From: a virus
IMG/VR virus record: IMGVR_UViG_3300043464_000353
Span: 1-31,489 of that record
Reading direction: 5' to 3' (one strand)
Length of the DNA stretch: 31,489 nucleotides
Part shown: piece after piece, positions 12,774-20,975 of the stretch
Layout: every line of letters begins with the position of its first letter
Position numbering within the stretch: the stretch's first letter is position 1
The notes under the pieces: generated by a model
The model's input: only the letters and a program-made list of their open reading frames with translations
Told to the model about the DNA's origin: nothing
Database searches by the model: none
Position numbers and translations under genes: made by a program

Positions 12774-14221
12774 CACCGAATCCTTCTTGCTGGTGCAGGG
12801 GCTACCGTCAAGAATACAGCACCCAAAGCAATCAGCGCACGACGAGTGCTAACCGGCACAGTCGAGTTGAGTGGAACATAGTTGTCTGCGAAACCTTGGA
12901 AGATATTCAGCACAGATTCAAATGCTTTTCTCACGGACGAAGGTGCCGATTGCACAGCTTCGACTACTGCTTCGGCTTCGTCGGGGCTGAGTTCGGTTGG
13001 GGCGATTTCGTTGAAGAGTTGTTCGGCTTGGGCGGTGGTGATGTTTTCTAGTACGGCTGGGCTGGTGATGAGGAGGGTGGCTTGGCTGGTGTCTAGGTCT
13101 TTGCTGAGGACTGAATCCACGATGGCTTCTATGGCCTCTGTGGAGGCTTCTGAGAGGGCTTCTAGGGTGTTTAGTAGTTCTGTTTGGGTGAGTGGTTCAG
13201 GCTCATCTGTGGGGGCTTGTAGCGTTGTGGTCACATCTGGTTGAGATGTGGTCACAGGAGGGACGGTTGATGTCGTTGTTGGTGGATTTGTTGAAGTTGT
13301 GCTGGTTGTTTCTAACGGAGGCGGGAGTGTTGTGGTGGGGGCTAATTCTGGTTCCGTTGTGGTGGTTGTCGTTGTTGTTTCGGGAACAGTAGTTGTCGTT
13401 GCCGGTGGAACATAAACCGTCGTCGTCGTGGTTGTTAGCGTTGGAACATAAACTGTCGTGGTCGTTGTTGGGACTACAGTCGTTGAAGTAGTTGTACTCG
13501 TAGTCGAGCTAGTTGAGGTATCCGTTGAAACTGTTTCTTGGACTGTTGTTGTTGTTTGTGGTGGTTCCGTTGTGGTTGTTGGGACGGACGTTTGAGGAAG
13601 ACTCGAAGTCGTTGTAGTTGTTTCTTGAACTGTCGTAGTAGTCGGGTTGGTGACAGGGACAGTCGTTGACGGGACAGTAGTAGTAGAGGTCGTCGTCGTT
13701 GTTGTGGATGAGGTTGTAGATACCCATTCACCCAAGCCTAATGTCAACCCCGTAATCGTGAGCAGACCTGGTTGGCAGCATGAATCAGTCGAGTACTGCT
13801 GGAACGCAAACACATCACCAGTCTCAACTGTTATGAGTCCTGATCCGGTGGCGTTACTCTGATTCGTCAGCTGAGTCACAACCCCATTGAGAATGATTTG
13901 TGGCGGGTCATAATTCGCACCATCGTTCGTCTGATACGCCCACTGGAAACCGAGTTCAGTTGTCTCCTCTGGGATGATGGCCTCAAGTTTCACCCAATGT
14001 GACTGACCAGCACACGTACCACCATCAGCACCCGTCAACCTAAACCCACCCTCAACCGGCTCAACAAACCCACCCTGCTCAGCAAGACAAGACTTCGAGA
14101 ACTCCCACACACCAAACGCATCAGCCTCAGCCGACGACGCTGTGAAAAGAAAACCTACTAACGCTGGGAAGAAAACTAGATAGCGGGAGACTCGACCCAA
14201 GCCTGATTTGTTTCGTCCCAC
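12773..14221 (-). CDS. Secreted, membrane-anchored protein with mucin-like Thr-rich stalk
   Basis: This 482-aa protein has five parts. Residues 1-33 are a signal peptide with a basic start (GRNKSGLGR) and a hydrophobic core. Residues 34-165 form a compact beta-rich domain with several cysteines (C45, C70, and CC at 148-149) and WVKLEAIIP and FQWAYQT strands. Residues 168-335 are a low-complexity stalk of Thr, Ser, Pro and Val. Residues 336-455 are helical and acidic. Residues 462-476 are a C-terminal membrane helix followed by RRIR. Such Thr stalks and tails are common in Acidimicrobiia surface proteins, so host origin is likely. It sits between tail fibre and lysis genes. It may be displayed on infected cells to exclude other phages or decorate the surface; a virion spike is less likely given both a signal peptide and an anchor. 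The start is the GTG at 14221. Confidence 0.82.
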   Translation of the reverse strand: MGRNKSGLGRVSRYLVFFPALVGFLFTASSAEADAFGVWEFSKSCLAEQGGFVEPVEGGFRLTGADGGTCAGQSHWVKLEAIIPEETTELGFQWAYQTNDGANYDPPQIILNGVVTQLTNQSNATGSGLITVETGDVFAFQQYSTDSCCQPGLLTITGLTLGLGEWVSTTSSTTTTTTSTTTVPSTTVPVTNPTTTTVQETTTTTSSLPQTSVPTTTTEPPQTTTTVQETVSTDTSTSSTTSTTTSTTVVPTTTTTVYVPTLTTTTTTVYVPPATTTTVPETTTTTTTTEPELAPTTTLPPPLETTSTTSTNPPTTTSTVPPVTTSQPDVTTTLQAPTDEPEPLTQTELLNTLEALSEASTEAIEAIVDSVLSKDLDTSQATLLITSPAVLENITTAQAEQLFNEIAPTELSPDEAEAVVEAVQSAPSSVRKAFESVLNIFQGFADNYVPLNSTVPVSTRRALIALGAVFLTVAPAPARRIR

Positions 14222-14257
14222 GAATACTACTTCCCATCCGCAGGAAAAATTAAAAAA

Positions 14258-14569
14258 TTACGGGGCTGGCGGGTATGGATTTGCGTCTTTGATTGCTTGA
14301 ACTGCAGTTTCCCATGCAGCTTGAGTATTTGTGCCGCGTTGCCACTCAAAAAATAGACCGTCTGATTGGGCTTCGTATTGTGTACGGCGTGTCGTCTCAA
14401 CGGCTGTCACTTGGTTGTTGTAGTCCACTTGTGCCCATTGTGCATCAAGTTCGGCTTGTGTTGGTTTGGTGCTTTCACTAAACCATTCAAGCGTGGCGTA
14501 ATCGTTGCCTTCAATAGACCATTCGGTGCCTGCATAGTTGGCTTGTAAAACTGCTACATAGTCGGTCAT
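14258..14569 (-). CDS. Tail fibre assembly-like protein (103 aa)
   Basis: This small protein contains YATLEWFSESTKPTQAELDAQW, a pattern typical of short proteins encoded next to tail fibres in many phages, including XkdW-like proteins and fibre chaperones. A C-terminal helical part ends in NPYPPAP. It is coupled to the upstream fibre-like gene by an ATGA overlap at 14569. It probably assists or caps the fibre. The 36-base gap that follows holds nothing clear. Confidence 0.7.
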   Translation of the reverse strand: MTDYVAVLQANYAGTEWSIEGNDYATLEWFSESTKPTQAELDAQWAQVDYNNQVTAVETTRRTQYEAQSDGLFFEWQRGTNTQAAWETAVQAIKDANPYPPAP

Positions 14570-15186
14570 GCTGAAATCTCCAAAAGTGTCATCGTGCTAG
14601 TCATTGAATCTTCTTGTGCAATTATTGCCGAAGAGGCCGATTCTGCTTTCATTCCGACTGTGTATGTTTGTGCAGAAATTGTTGCTGGACTGTCTAAATA
14701 ATTGCTTGCGACTGTGCATCTTGTAAGACCGCTGCTGTATACGCCAGAAAATCCAAACGAACCTAAAAGGTTTGTTCCTGCGACTGTGCCTCTGAAAATT
14801 GTGAAATAACCTGCACCGTTAGAGTTTGCATTCCGTGCTGGCACAGTCACCATGACCAAAATTTTAGAAGTGGTTGATGATGGCGTGATAGTTGCGTTTA
14901 GCCCTGTTGTGACATAACTTGTGGAAGTGGTTGTGGTTGCCGTGCCAAATGTTGCTTGCACAACCTGCAAAACCTTAGTAATAGCAGTAAAAGATGAACC
15001 ATTGTAAACCTCTAAACCTGTCGCTGTTGAATATGCAACCATTCCAGCGGAGGGGGTTGGGATGGCTGAGGCGCGGGCTGCGGTTCCTGCGAACACCATC
15101 ACCGATTGATCCATCAAATAACCATTAACGTCCGCAGCAGTTAAGGTGTCGCCAGGCGACCATTCTTTTCTTCCAAGTCCAGCCAT
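14566..15186 (-). CDS. Tail fibre or receptor-binding minor tail protein (206 aa)
   Basis: The first 60 residues, including WSPGDTLTAADVNGYLMDQS and SVMVFAGTAARASAIPTP, are a conserved anchor seen at the start of many tail-tip proteins of environmental phages. The rest is Ser/Thr-rich beta sequence (residues 75-206), with little charge, consistent with a trimeric jelly-roll that binds the host surface. It follows the minor tail protein gene and precedes a fibre-assembly-like gene. AGGAG lies ahead of the ATG at 15186. Confidence 0.78.
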   Translation of the reverse strand: MAGLGRKEWSPGDTLTAADVNGYLMDQSVMVFAGTAARASAIPTPSAGMVAYSTATGLEVYNGSSFTAITKVLQVVQATFGTATTTTSTSYVTTGLNATITPSSTTSKILVMVTVPARNANSNGAGYFTIFRGTVAGTNLLGSFGFSGVYSSGLTRCTVASNYLDSPATISAQTYTVGMKAESASSAIIAQEDSMTSTMTLLEISA

Positions 15187-15250
15187 GATTCTCCTACTTT
15201 ACACCATTGTCACAGTAAATATATTTACAGGCAGCCATAGTTCTTAGAGT
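15187..15250 (-). promoter_or_regulatory. Short gap with perfect 14-bp palindrome (15215-15228)
   Basis: GTAAATATATTTAC is a perfect palindrome in the 64-base gap ahead of the tail fibre gene. It is AT-rich, so it could be an operator for a dimeric regulator or part of a promoter. No convincing -35/-10 pair accompanies it. Confidence 0.45.
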
Positions 15251-16504
15251 CTATGCCACAGCAAAATCGGTGTCATCAAGCGGTGAAGAATCAAGCAAGA
15301 ATGGTGACACCAACTGAACCTGACCCAACCCTAAAAACACCTCATGACGTGACGGAGCGATCTGATGTCTAATGGATTCGACCACCACGTTCTGTCGAAC
15401 CACCGAAGGCGTACCAACAGCGAACCGTTTCTCCACCGCCAAAATATCACCAATCTCCAACGAGGCCATCAACTCTTGCTGAGCCGAAGACAAACCGTTC
15501 AACAGCACGCTGGTCTCATTGAACACCACCTCCGGCTCACCATACCTATCAAGTAAAGCAACAGCCAAAGCCGAACCAGCAGCATCATTGACCAATGGCA
15601 AATTGTTCAACGCAAAGTTCTTAATCCCATACTCAGCCTGCGAAGCCGTACCATTCACCACACTCAACACACTCGAACCCTGCACCTGAACCGAAATACG
15701 ATTCAACACAGTCTCAGCACCATACAAATTATTCAACGAACGAATCGGAACATCCGTCACCGCAGTCCCACCCAACACCGCCACAGCCGTCCCAAACGAA
15801 ACCTGAATACGAGGATCAAACACCAACATCCCATCACGGGACGCATAGAACCGACCATTCTCCGAAACCTGCAAAGCCTGCAAAGCCTCCAACACGTTCG
15901 CATTATCCTCATACGCAACCGTCCCAACCGTTGCCAACCCAGGGTTAATTTCACGCAACGCAGTTGACCACGACACCTCATTCCTAGACAAGATTGCATC
16001 AACCCGCTCAGACGTGAGCTGCTGCGAAGGATTGAATCCGACAAGGTTGGTTTGGGATAGTTGTGCCAAAGCATCAACAGCAAGAATCTGTGCTGATGAT
16101 AACTGTGGTTCATCGTATTCAATGTTCAAGTCATAGATGTAACCCTTGAACATCGCAGCCGTTCCAGCCGAACCACCATAAACCTCAACCGCTCGACGTG
16201 GAGCAATACCCAAGTCTCCCTGATACCAAGGTGAGGCTGTGTTCAACGGGTCGAATGACCTGCCAGATGCACGGTCATCAGCGAGGATGGCAAGTGTTCC
16301 GGTGTTGAACGTGTCTACCTGGTTGGTGCGTCCACGATTGATAGTGATGTTCTGAACATACTCAGTAATATCCACAAACTCTGTAGAACCTTCAAGGGTG
16401 TCAGTCCCGTCAAGAAGGCTGGAGTCCAATTTGAAGATGTTGGTCTTGAACCCAACATCCAAATTGACCTTAAGGGTTTCCCCCCATATCGCTTGCTTAG
16501 CCAT
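15251..16504 (-). CDS. Minor tail protein (tail tip/hub)
   Basis: This 417-aa protein carries FDPLNTASPWYQG and IAPRRAVEVYGG (residues about 85-110), a signature of actinophage minor tail proteins that follow the tape measure. The order of long beta-rich stretches fits a distal-tail or hub protein. It begins with a TAATG overlap at the tape measure stop. Its N-terminal phrase FKLDSSLLDGTDTLEG and C-terminal SPLDDTDFAVA resemble phrases in the repeat protein at 28679-29425. Confidence 0.84.
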   Translation of the reverse strand: MAKQAIWGETLKVNLDVGFKTNIFKLDSSLLDGTDTLEGSTEFVDITEYVQNITINRGRTNQVDTFNTGTLAILADDRASGRSFDPLNTASPWYQGDLGIAPRRAVEVYGGSAGTAAMFKGYIYDLNIEYDEPQLSSAQILAVDALAQLSQTNLVGFNPSQQLTSERVDAILSRNEVSWSTALREINPGLATVGTVAYEDNANVLEALQALQVSENGRFYASRDGMLVFDPRIQVSFGTAVAVLGGTAVTDVPIRSLNNLYGAETVLNRISVQVQGSSVLSVVNGTASQAEYGIKNFALNNLPLVNDAAGSALAVALLDRYGEPEVVFNETSVLLNGLSSAQQELMASLEIGDILAVEKRFAVGTPSVVRQNVVVESIRHQIAPSRHEVFLGLGQVQLVSPFLLDSSPLDDTDFAVA

Positions 16505-19113
16505 TAGAAGATAGAACCGATAGAACCAAACGAGAATTGTCCACCGGTGAAGTTCAAGTATTCACGCAAATACTGGTCAATCTCCTGACCCACCTCAATA
16601 CCGCTCGCACCCAACCCAGCATTCACCTCGATATTGACAGTACCCATACCGCCACCATTAAACAAACTTCCAGCATTATTATCAGCCAAAGTTTGTGCGC
16701 CAGTAGCAATAGCAACAGGGTTAGGCATACCACCAAGCACCTTCGGATACTTAGTAATCAACTCAGCAGTCTTCTCCAACGCCTCATTCAAACGCTCCTG
16801 AGCTTCAGCTTCACGATCCTTCGCATCAGCGAGCTTGTCCTGTGCATCAGCCTGACGCTTTTGAGCCTCAGTCAACTCTTCAGAGAACTTCGTATAAAAC
16901 TCAGAACCAATAATCGCCCCATTAACCAACTCATTCAAATATGACTGCGATTCAATCAAACCATCAGTCGCTTCCTTCTGTGAATCAATAGCATCCCTTG
17001 AAGACAACTTCGCCTCAGCCAAAGCAATCTCAGCCTCACGGATAGCTTGAGGAGTAGATTCAGGGTCTTTACGAATTTCAGCCAAAGCCTTCTCGGCATC
17101 AGCTACAGCGAACAACGATTCCTCAATTTGGTATCCAGCACGTTCAACTTCACGCTGAGCCTTACCTAATTCTCTCTGAGCCTTAATTGCTTCAGGTGAA
17201 TCAGCACCATATCCGGCAACAGCTTTATCCAAATCAGCCTGTGCTTTAGCCAAATCAGTATTGGCTGTAGCCAAATCATCCTGAGCAGACTTCGTATCCT
17301 TCTGAGCCTTAGAGAAACTCTTTTGTGCTGAAGTGCTTTTCTTCAAAGCATCCGTGTACATCTCTAACTTTTCTTTAGCAGTCTTCATCGTCTTAGAAGC
17401 ACCACCAGTAGCAGTCTCAGTCTTCTTGGTTTCTTCCTTGAAATCGTTCATGACATCAGAGCCAACCTTCAAAGTCCCGTTAACATCATCAAATCTTTCG
17501 TTAACGGTTTGTAGTTGCGCACCAGTCAGACCAACCTGAGTACCAAGTTTCTTGGTGTCCAAAGTAATCTTGGGGATATTAGGGATCAAAGGAATCTTGT
17601 TAAATACATCAATAAGAGTGTTGACTACAGATACCGCAACATTGGCTAATGCTGTTTTCATTTCACCAAACTTGCCAACAAAACCCTTGACTGTATTGAC
17701 TGCGATGTTTGCAATACCTTTAACGAAGCCAGCAAAGATGTCAGGTACCGCAGCGACTAAAGCAACAATCGCCCCACCAAGACCAACGATGAGTTGTCCA
17801 CCGATAGTCAAAGTCCACTTAATCAGCGACCCAGCAAGTCGAGTACCCATAGCCAGAAGTGCTGGGATACCTTCAGACAATATCCATCCACCGATGACGA
17901 CAAGCATATTTACCAGTTGGGCTGGAAGTTGACGTGCAGCCTTACCAACGAAACTGGCCAGCGTGTCACCCAAAGCCTGCACAGCACTCAAGAGTTGTGG
18001 CAAGCCTTTTGTGTAAATCCAGTCATATCCAGCCATCAGGAACTTAGTCAGGTTGCTGATGAACATTGGGATTCGAGGTTCAATCCAACCAGTCAAGGAA
18101 TCAGCGAGCTGGTTAATTCCTGCATAAAGCATTGGCAGACCAGAAGTCGCAATCCATTCTACGGCCTGGGTAATCATCTGACCCAAAGCCTCCACCACCT
18201 TCGGTGCAGATTCTTTGAACCTGGTGGCGATGAAATCAAACCCGCCTGACAGACCACCTTCTTCTAAAGCTGAAGCAAAATCACGGAAGGCTGGGAGCAT
18301 TGATTCGTTAATGAAGGACACAGCACCGACAAACGCTGGAATCATTACTGAACCAATCTGAGCAGTTACATCTGATAATTGTGCTTTTAAGATTTTCTGC
18401 TGCATAGCCAAGCCACCGCTAGTTCGAGCAGCGTCACCTTGAGCCAATGATGTTTGTTCAAGAATTAAAGCATACGACGCTTCGGTTTTAGCGTTAACAC
18501 TTAATGCTCCAGTCCCCTTATAGAGACCCAACTCACGAGCTTTTTCTTTCAAAAGAACATCGGTGAGCGCAACACCATATTTCTTTAACGGTTCAGCTTC
18601 ACCAGATAGACCAGAACGCAAAGCAAGAATTGCTTCTTCAACACTTGTGTTATTGAATGATCCCAAGTCGGCTGCTAACCCGATGAGGGTTGTACTCATT
18701 TCAGCAGCTTTAGCCTGACCAATCCCAAAGGCCTGCATCAAGTTTCCAAAAGTTCCTGTTGCTTCAAGAGCAGCCTGTTTGGTGATACCAAACGAAGTTG
18801 CAGAAGTTTTAGCAAACTCATTAACAACGTTGGCTGAAGAACCAAAAACTACGTTTACTTTGGATTGTGATTCAGCTAAGTCTGAGGCAGATTGGATTGC
18901 CTTATAGGCACCAGCACTAGCAGCTGCGAATGCAGCAGTACCGGCAACCGCAAATTGTTTGAACGATGGCATGACACTTTTGAACTTTTGACCGAAGCCA
19001 GTATCAACCTGTTTACCCAAAGTCCCTAAGTCATCCCCAACTTTCTTGATGCCTTTGGTGGCACCCATAATATCGGAAATAAACTTAACAACGAACGTGC
19101 GCTCACCAGCCAT
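16504..19113 (-). CDS. Tape measure protein
   Basis: This is the longest gene of the genome (869 aa). The N-terminus has the family pattern, with a long helix, the SASDLAESQSKVNVVFG segment and the LGLAADLG/LRSGLSGEAEPL region around residues 70-190. The middle (about 390-480) has several hydrophobic segments that could cross the host membrane during DNA ejection. Residues about 560-790 are a long charged coiled coil rich in Ala, Lys, Glu and Asp. At about 1.5 angstroms per residue it predicts a tail near 130 nm, so a siphovirus. No peptidase motif was seen. Confidence 0.96.
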   Translation of the reverse strand: MAGERTFVVKFISDIMGATKGIKKVGDDLGTLGKQVDTGFGQKFKSVMPSFKQFAVAGTAAFAAASAGAYKAIQSASDLAESQSKVNVVFGSSANVVNEFAKTSATSFGITKQAALEATGTFGNLMQAFGIGQAKAAEMSTTLIGLAADLGSFNNTSVEEAILALRSGLSGEAEPLKKYGVALTDVLLKEKARELGLYKGTGALSVNAKTEASYALILEQTSLAQGDAARTSGGLAMQQKILKAQLSDVTAQIGSVMIPAFVGAVSFINESMLPAFRDFASALEEGGLSGGFDFIATRFKESAPKVVEALGQMITQAVEWIATSGLPMLYAGINQLADSLTGWIEPRIPMFISNLTKFLMAGYDWIYTKGLPQLLSAVQALGDTLASFVGKAARQLPAQLVNMLVVIGGWILSEGIPALLAMGTRLAGSLIKWTLTIGGQLIVGLGGAIVALVAAVPDIFAGFVKGIANIAVNTVKGFVGKFGEMKTALANVAVSVVNTLIDVFNKIPLIPNIPKITLDTKKLGTQVGLTGAQLQTVNERFDDVNGTLKVGSDVMNDFKEETKKTETATGGASKTMKTAKEKLEMYTDALKKSTSAQKSFSKAQKDTKSAQDDLATANTDLAKAQADLDKAVAGYGADSPEAIKAQRELGKAQREVERAGYQIEESLFAVADAEKALAEIRKDPESTPQAIREAEIALAEAKLSSRDAIDSQKEATDGLIESQSYLNELVNGAIIGSEFYTKFSEELTEAQKRQADAQDKLADAKDREAEAQERLNEALEKTAELITKYPKVLGGMPNPVAIATGAQTLADNNAGSLFNGGGMGTVNIEVNAGLGASGIEVGQEIDQYLREYLNFTGGQFSFGSIGSIF

Positions 19114-19122
19114 GCGACGATT

Positions 19123-19833
19123 CTACTCAATAACAGACAACCCATTCCGCAAAGCCCTGAACTCATTAAGCATCGCCGAATACAACTCTGCGTCTGACAG
19201 ACCATCCCAACGAGAAATATCTACAGGAGCATTCCACCAAGCCTCAGACATCATCTCTGCACCAGCACGACGCTGACGAGGTTGACGCACCTGCTTTGAG
19301 CGAGGTGATACAGGATTGATGACAGGTTCAACATCCAACTTCAACGATGAATCAAGCAACTCGCCATGACCTTCATGGAACTCAAACGGCTGATCTGGTG
19401 CGTGTTGAGGGAGATAAAAAATACGTGCAGGGTCTTTAGTTGCCTCGTCACCACGAAGGTTGATTCGCTGGTGCAGTTCCTCCCAGACCACCCGCCACAA
19501 AGACGCAGGCACCTTCTCCGCTAACGGCAAAACAAGGTGATAGTGAGGATCGTCTAGACGATGCGAATAGGTGGAGTAAGCAAACCATTCCAAACCGTCA
19601 AGACGTGCATGGTCAAACGCTTCACCGTCCATGTCCACAACCAACGCCTCAACAAACCTGACATTACGGTTGCCTCTGGTAGTACCCAAGTCATACTCAA
19701 CCGGTGACCACAACGCCCCAGCCTGTTTGACTGCGTTCTCCTCATGGAACGACAACAGCTCTTTCAACTGCATCCAAGACGAAGCGAACCGCTTCGGATG
19801 TATCGACTTTGTATTAGTAAATAAAACTGCCAT
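19123..19833 (-). CDS. Primase-like protein located in the tail module
   Basis: This 236-aa protein has features of the archaeo-eukaryotic primase fold: EALVVDMDGEAF (D-x-D near residue 67), HYHLVLPL (an sxH-type motif near residue 98) and DPARIFYLPQHAP, a phrase typical of phage and plasmid Rep/primase N-terminal domains. No helicase domain follows; the rest is a basic linker, RSKQVRQPRQRR, and a short C-terminal domain beginning MMSEAWW. The genome also has a prim-pol fusion elsewhere. Its position between a tail gene and the tape measure is odd. A strong AGGAGGAGG lies ahead of the ATG at 19833, so it is expressed. Function could be priming, or nucleic-acid binding only if the active site is incomplete. 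Confidence 0.7.
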   Translation of the reverse strand: MAVLFTNTKSIHPKRFASSWMQLKELLSFHEENAVKQAGALWSPVEYDLGTTRGNRNVRFVEALVVDMDGEAFDHARLDGLEWFAYSTYSHRLDDPHYHLVLPLAEKVPASLWRVVWEELHQRINLRGDEATKDPARIFYLPQHAPDQPFEFHEGHGELLDSSLKLDVEPVINPVSPRSKQVRQPRQRRAGAEMMSEAWWNAPVDISRWDGLSDAELYSAMLNEFRALRNGLSVIE

Positions 19834-19893
19834 AACCCCTCCTCCTAGAAGGGTACAGGAAACTCACTCAAAGTCAAGCATTATTTTTTTCAA

Positions 19894-20520
19894 TCAATCC
19901 TTAACAAAAACCAGGCCAGAACTGGTCATATTCCATGTGCCACCAGCGACAGCACGGGCTTTAGCTTTCTCGGCATTATCATCAGCCAACTTTGCCAAAA
20001 CTCTGTCAATAGCAGCCAAATACTCATTAGCTATGTTTTGCTTTTCTTTACGAACAGTAGGCCAAAAGAAGTAACCGGAACGTCCACGATGACGCAAAAA
20101 TTGTTTTGTCCTAGGCGTAGCCCCACCACCGAACTCGGCACCAAAGAACACATCGCCTCTGGTGACTTTACGCTTCACCCTTCTATGCGTTTTGATGTTA
20201 TAGGAAGAAGTGAACTTGCTTGATTTTGATTGGAAAAGGGAGTTTTCTTGAAGTTTAATAGTTGGGATACGATCTCGACTTGCTCTCATCCCTTTCATTA
20301 CTTCAACAGCCTGACGGCTACGAGTTACAGTTCTAGCCTCATTTTTGGCTTTATCAAGAAGATTCTGTGCAACTGATTCAGCAGCCTTACGCATTTCATT
20401 ATTAAAATTAGCGTTAGCCCTAGAAGCATCACGAAGAAACTTACCGATGCCATCAATCTGAATGGCATCGTTGCCACCAGTAATTGAAACTTGTCCTGCT
20501 CTGCCAAACGCTTCTGCCAT
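19894..20520 (-). CDS. HK97 gp10-like tail/neck protein
   Basis: The 208-aa protein has FLRHRGRSGYFFWPTVR near residues 142-158, the core phrase of gp10-like tail-component proteins, together with a helical N-terminal half (residues 20-65). These proteins usually join tail to neck. Here it is found after the tail chaperones rather than beside the connector genes, which is an unusual order. The ATG at 20520 begins ten bases after the frameshifted chaperone stop. Confidence 0.75.
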   Translation of the reverse strand: MAEAFGRAGQVSITGGNDAIQIDGIGKFLRDASRANANFNNEMRKAAESVAQNLLDKAKNEARTVTRSRQAVEVMKGMRASRDRIPTIKLQENSLFQSKSSKFTSSYNIKTHRRVKRKVTRGDVFFGAEFGGGATPRTKQFLRHRGRSGYFFWPTVRKEKQNIANEYLAAIDRVLAKLADDNAEKAKARAVAGGTWNMTSSGLVFVKD

Positions 20521-20529
20521 AACAACAGA

Positions 20530-20939
20530 CTACTTGTTTAGATGAATTGCTCTCCAACGCAAATAAGCCAGCATTGTAAATAGCATTCGAGGGGTTTCTG
20601 CCAGCAACACCGATGGTGCGATACCTGTCTCAACAGATAGGTATGCAATCATCCAATGGGCTGACTGGTCTCCAAAGGGACGATCACAGCTTGGTCAGCG
20701 TCACCAATCGCTAATGATTCAATGTCATTAATCCATGAATCAAAATCTAAACCTGTTTTCTTTTGACGATGCTCAGAGTGCCAACCTATGTAGGCCAAGT
20801 CTGTGAGTGTTAGTTCTGCTTCAAACTTTGCAACACTTCGGTTGAACTTGTTTTCAAAAGCGATGAAGTCAGGAAACGCAGCAATAACTGTGCGAGTCTT
20901 CTGATCCAATGCCGATGTAACTTCAAGGGCTATTTTCAT
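20530..20939 (-). CDS. Tail assembly chaperone, -1 frameshift product (136 aa)
   Basis: Ribosomes that slip back one base at 20679-20673 leave the first frame and enter a second frame that stays open to a TAG at 20532-20530. The extension adds 47 residues (GDQSAHWMIAYLSVETGIAP, then a segment ending HLNK). Its GIxPSxLLxxxPxxLxTML pattern is that of the second tail chaperone (lambda gpGT type). There is no independent start for the second frame with a good ribosome site. The fusion is made at low frequency and helps assemble the tail on the tape measure. Confidence 0.85.
20649..20939 (-). CDS. Tail assembly chaperone (lambda gpG-like, 96 aa)
   Basis: This is the unshifted product. It is acidic in its second half and contains FPDFIAFENKFNRS and LAYIGWHSEHRQ, the usual phrases of actinophage and Gram-positive phage tail chaperones (FExxFxxS and LAWxAxxR). 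It lies right after the major tail protein gene, as expected, with GGAGG upstream of the ATG at 20939. It stops at 20651-20649, 22 bases after the slippery site. Confidence 0.9.
   Translation of the reverse strand: MKIALEVTSALDQKTRTVIAAFPDFIAFENKFNRSVAKFEAELTLTDLAYIGWHSEHRQKKTGLDFDSWINDIESLAIGDADQAVIVPLETSQPIG
20673..20679 (-). promoter_or_regulatory. -1 frameshift slippery heptamer CCCTTTG
   Basis: In the zero frame the codons read gtC CCT TTG, a perfect X XXY YYZ heptamer, 22 bases before the zero-frame stop. After a -1 slip the reading continues in the only open frame through the gap to 20530. This matches the canonical site seen in tail chaperone genes of dsDNA phages. Confidence 0.85.
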
Positions 20940-20975
20940 TATCTACCTCCGCAGGTAAGGGTTGTTAAAGAAAAG

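Noticed and set aside
13166-13720. Low-complexity GTTGTTGTC-rich tract as a CRISPR or satellite repeat
   Set aside because: It has no regular unit or spacers and is fully explained by the Thr codons of the stalk in the anchored surface protein.
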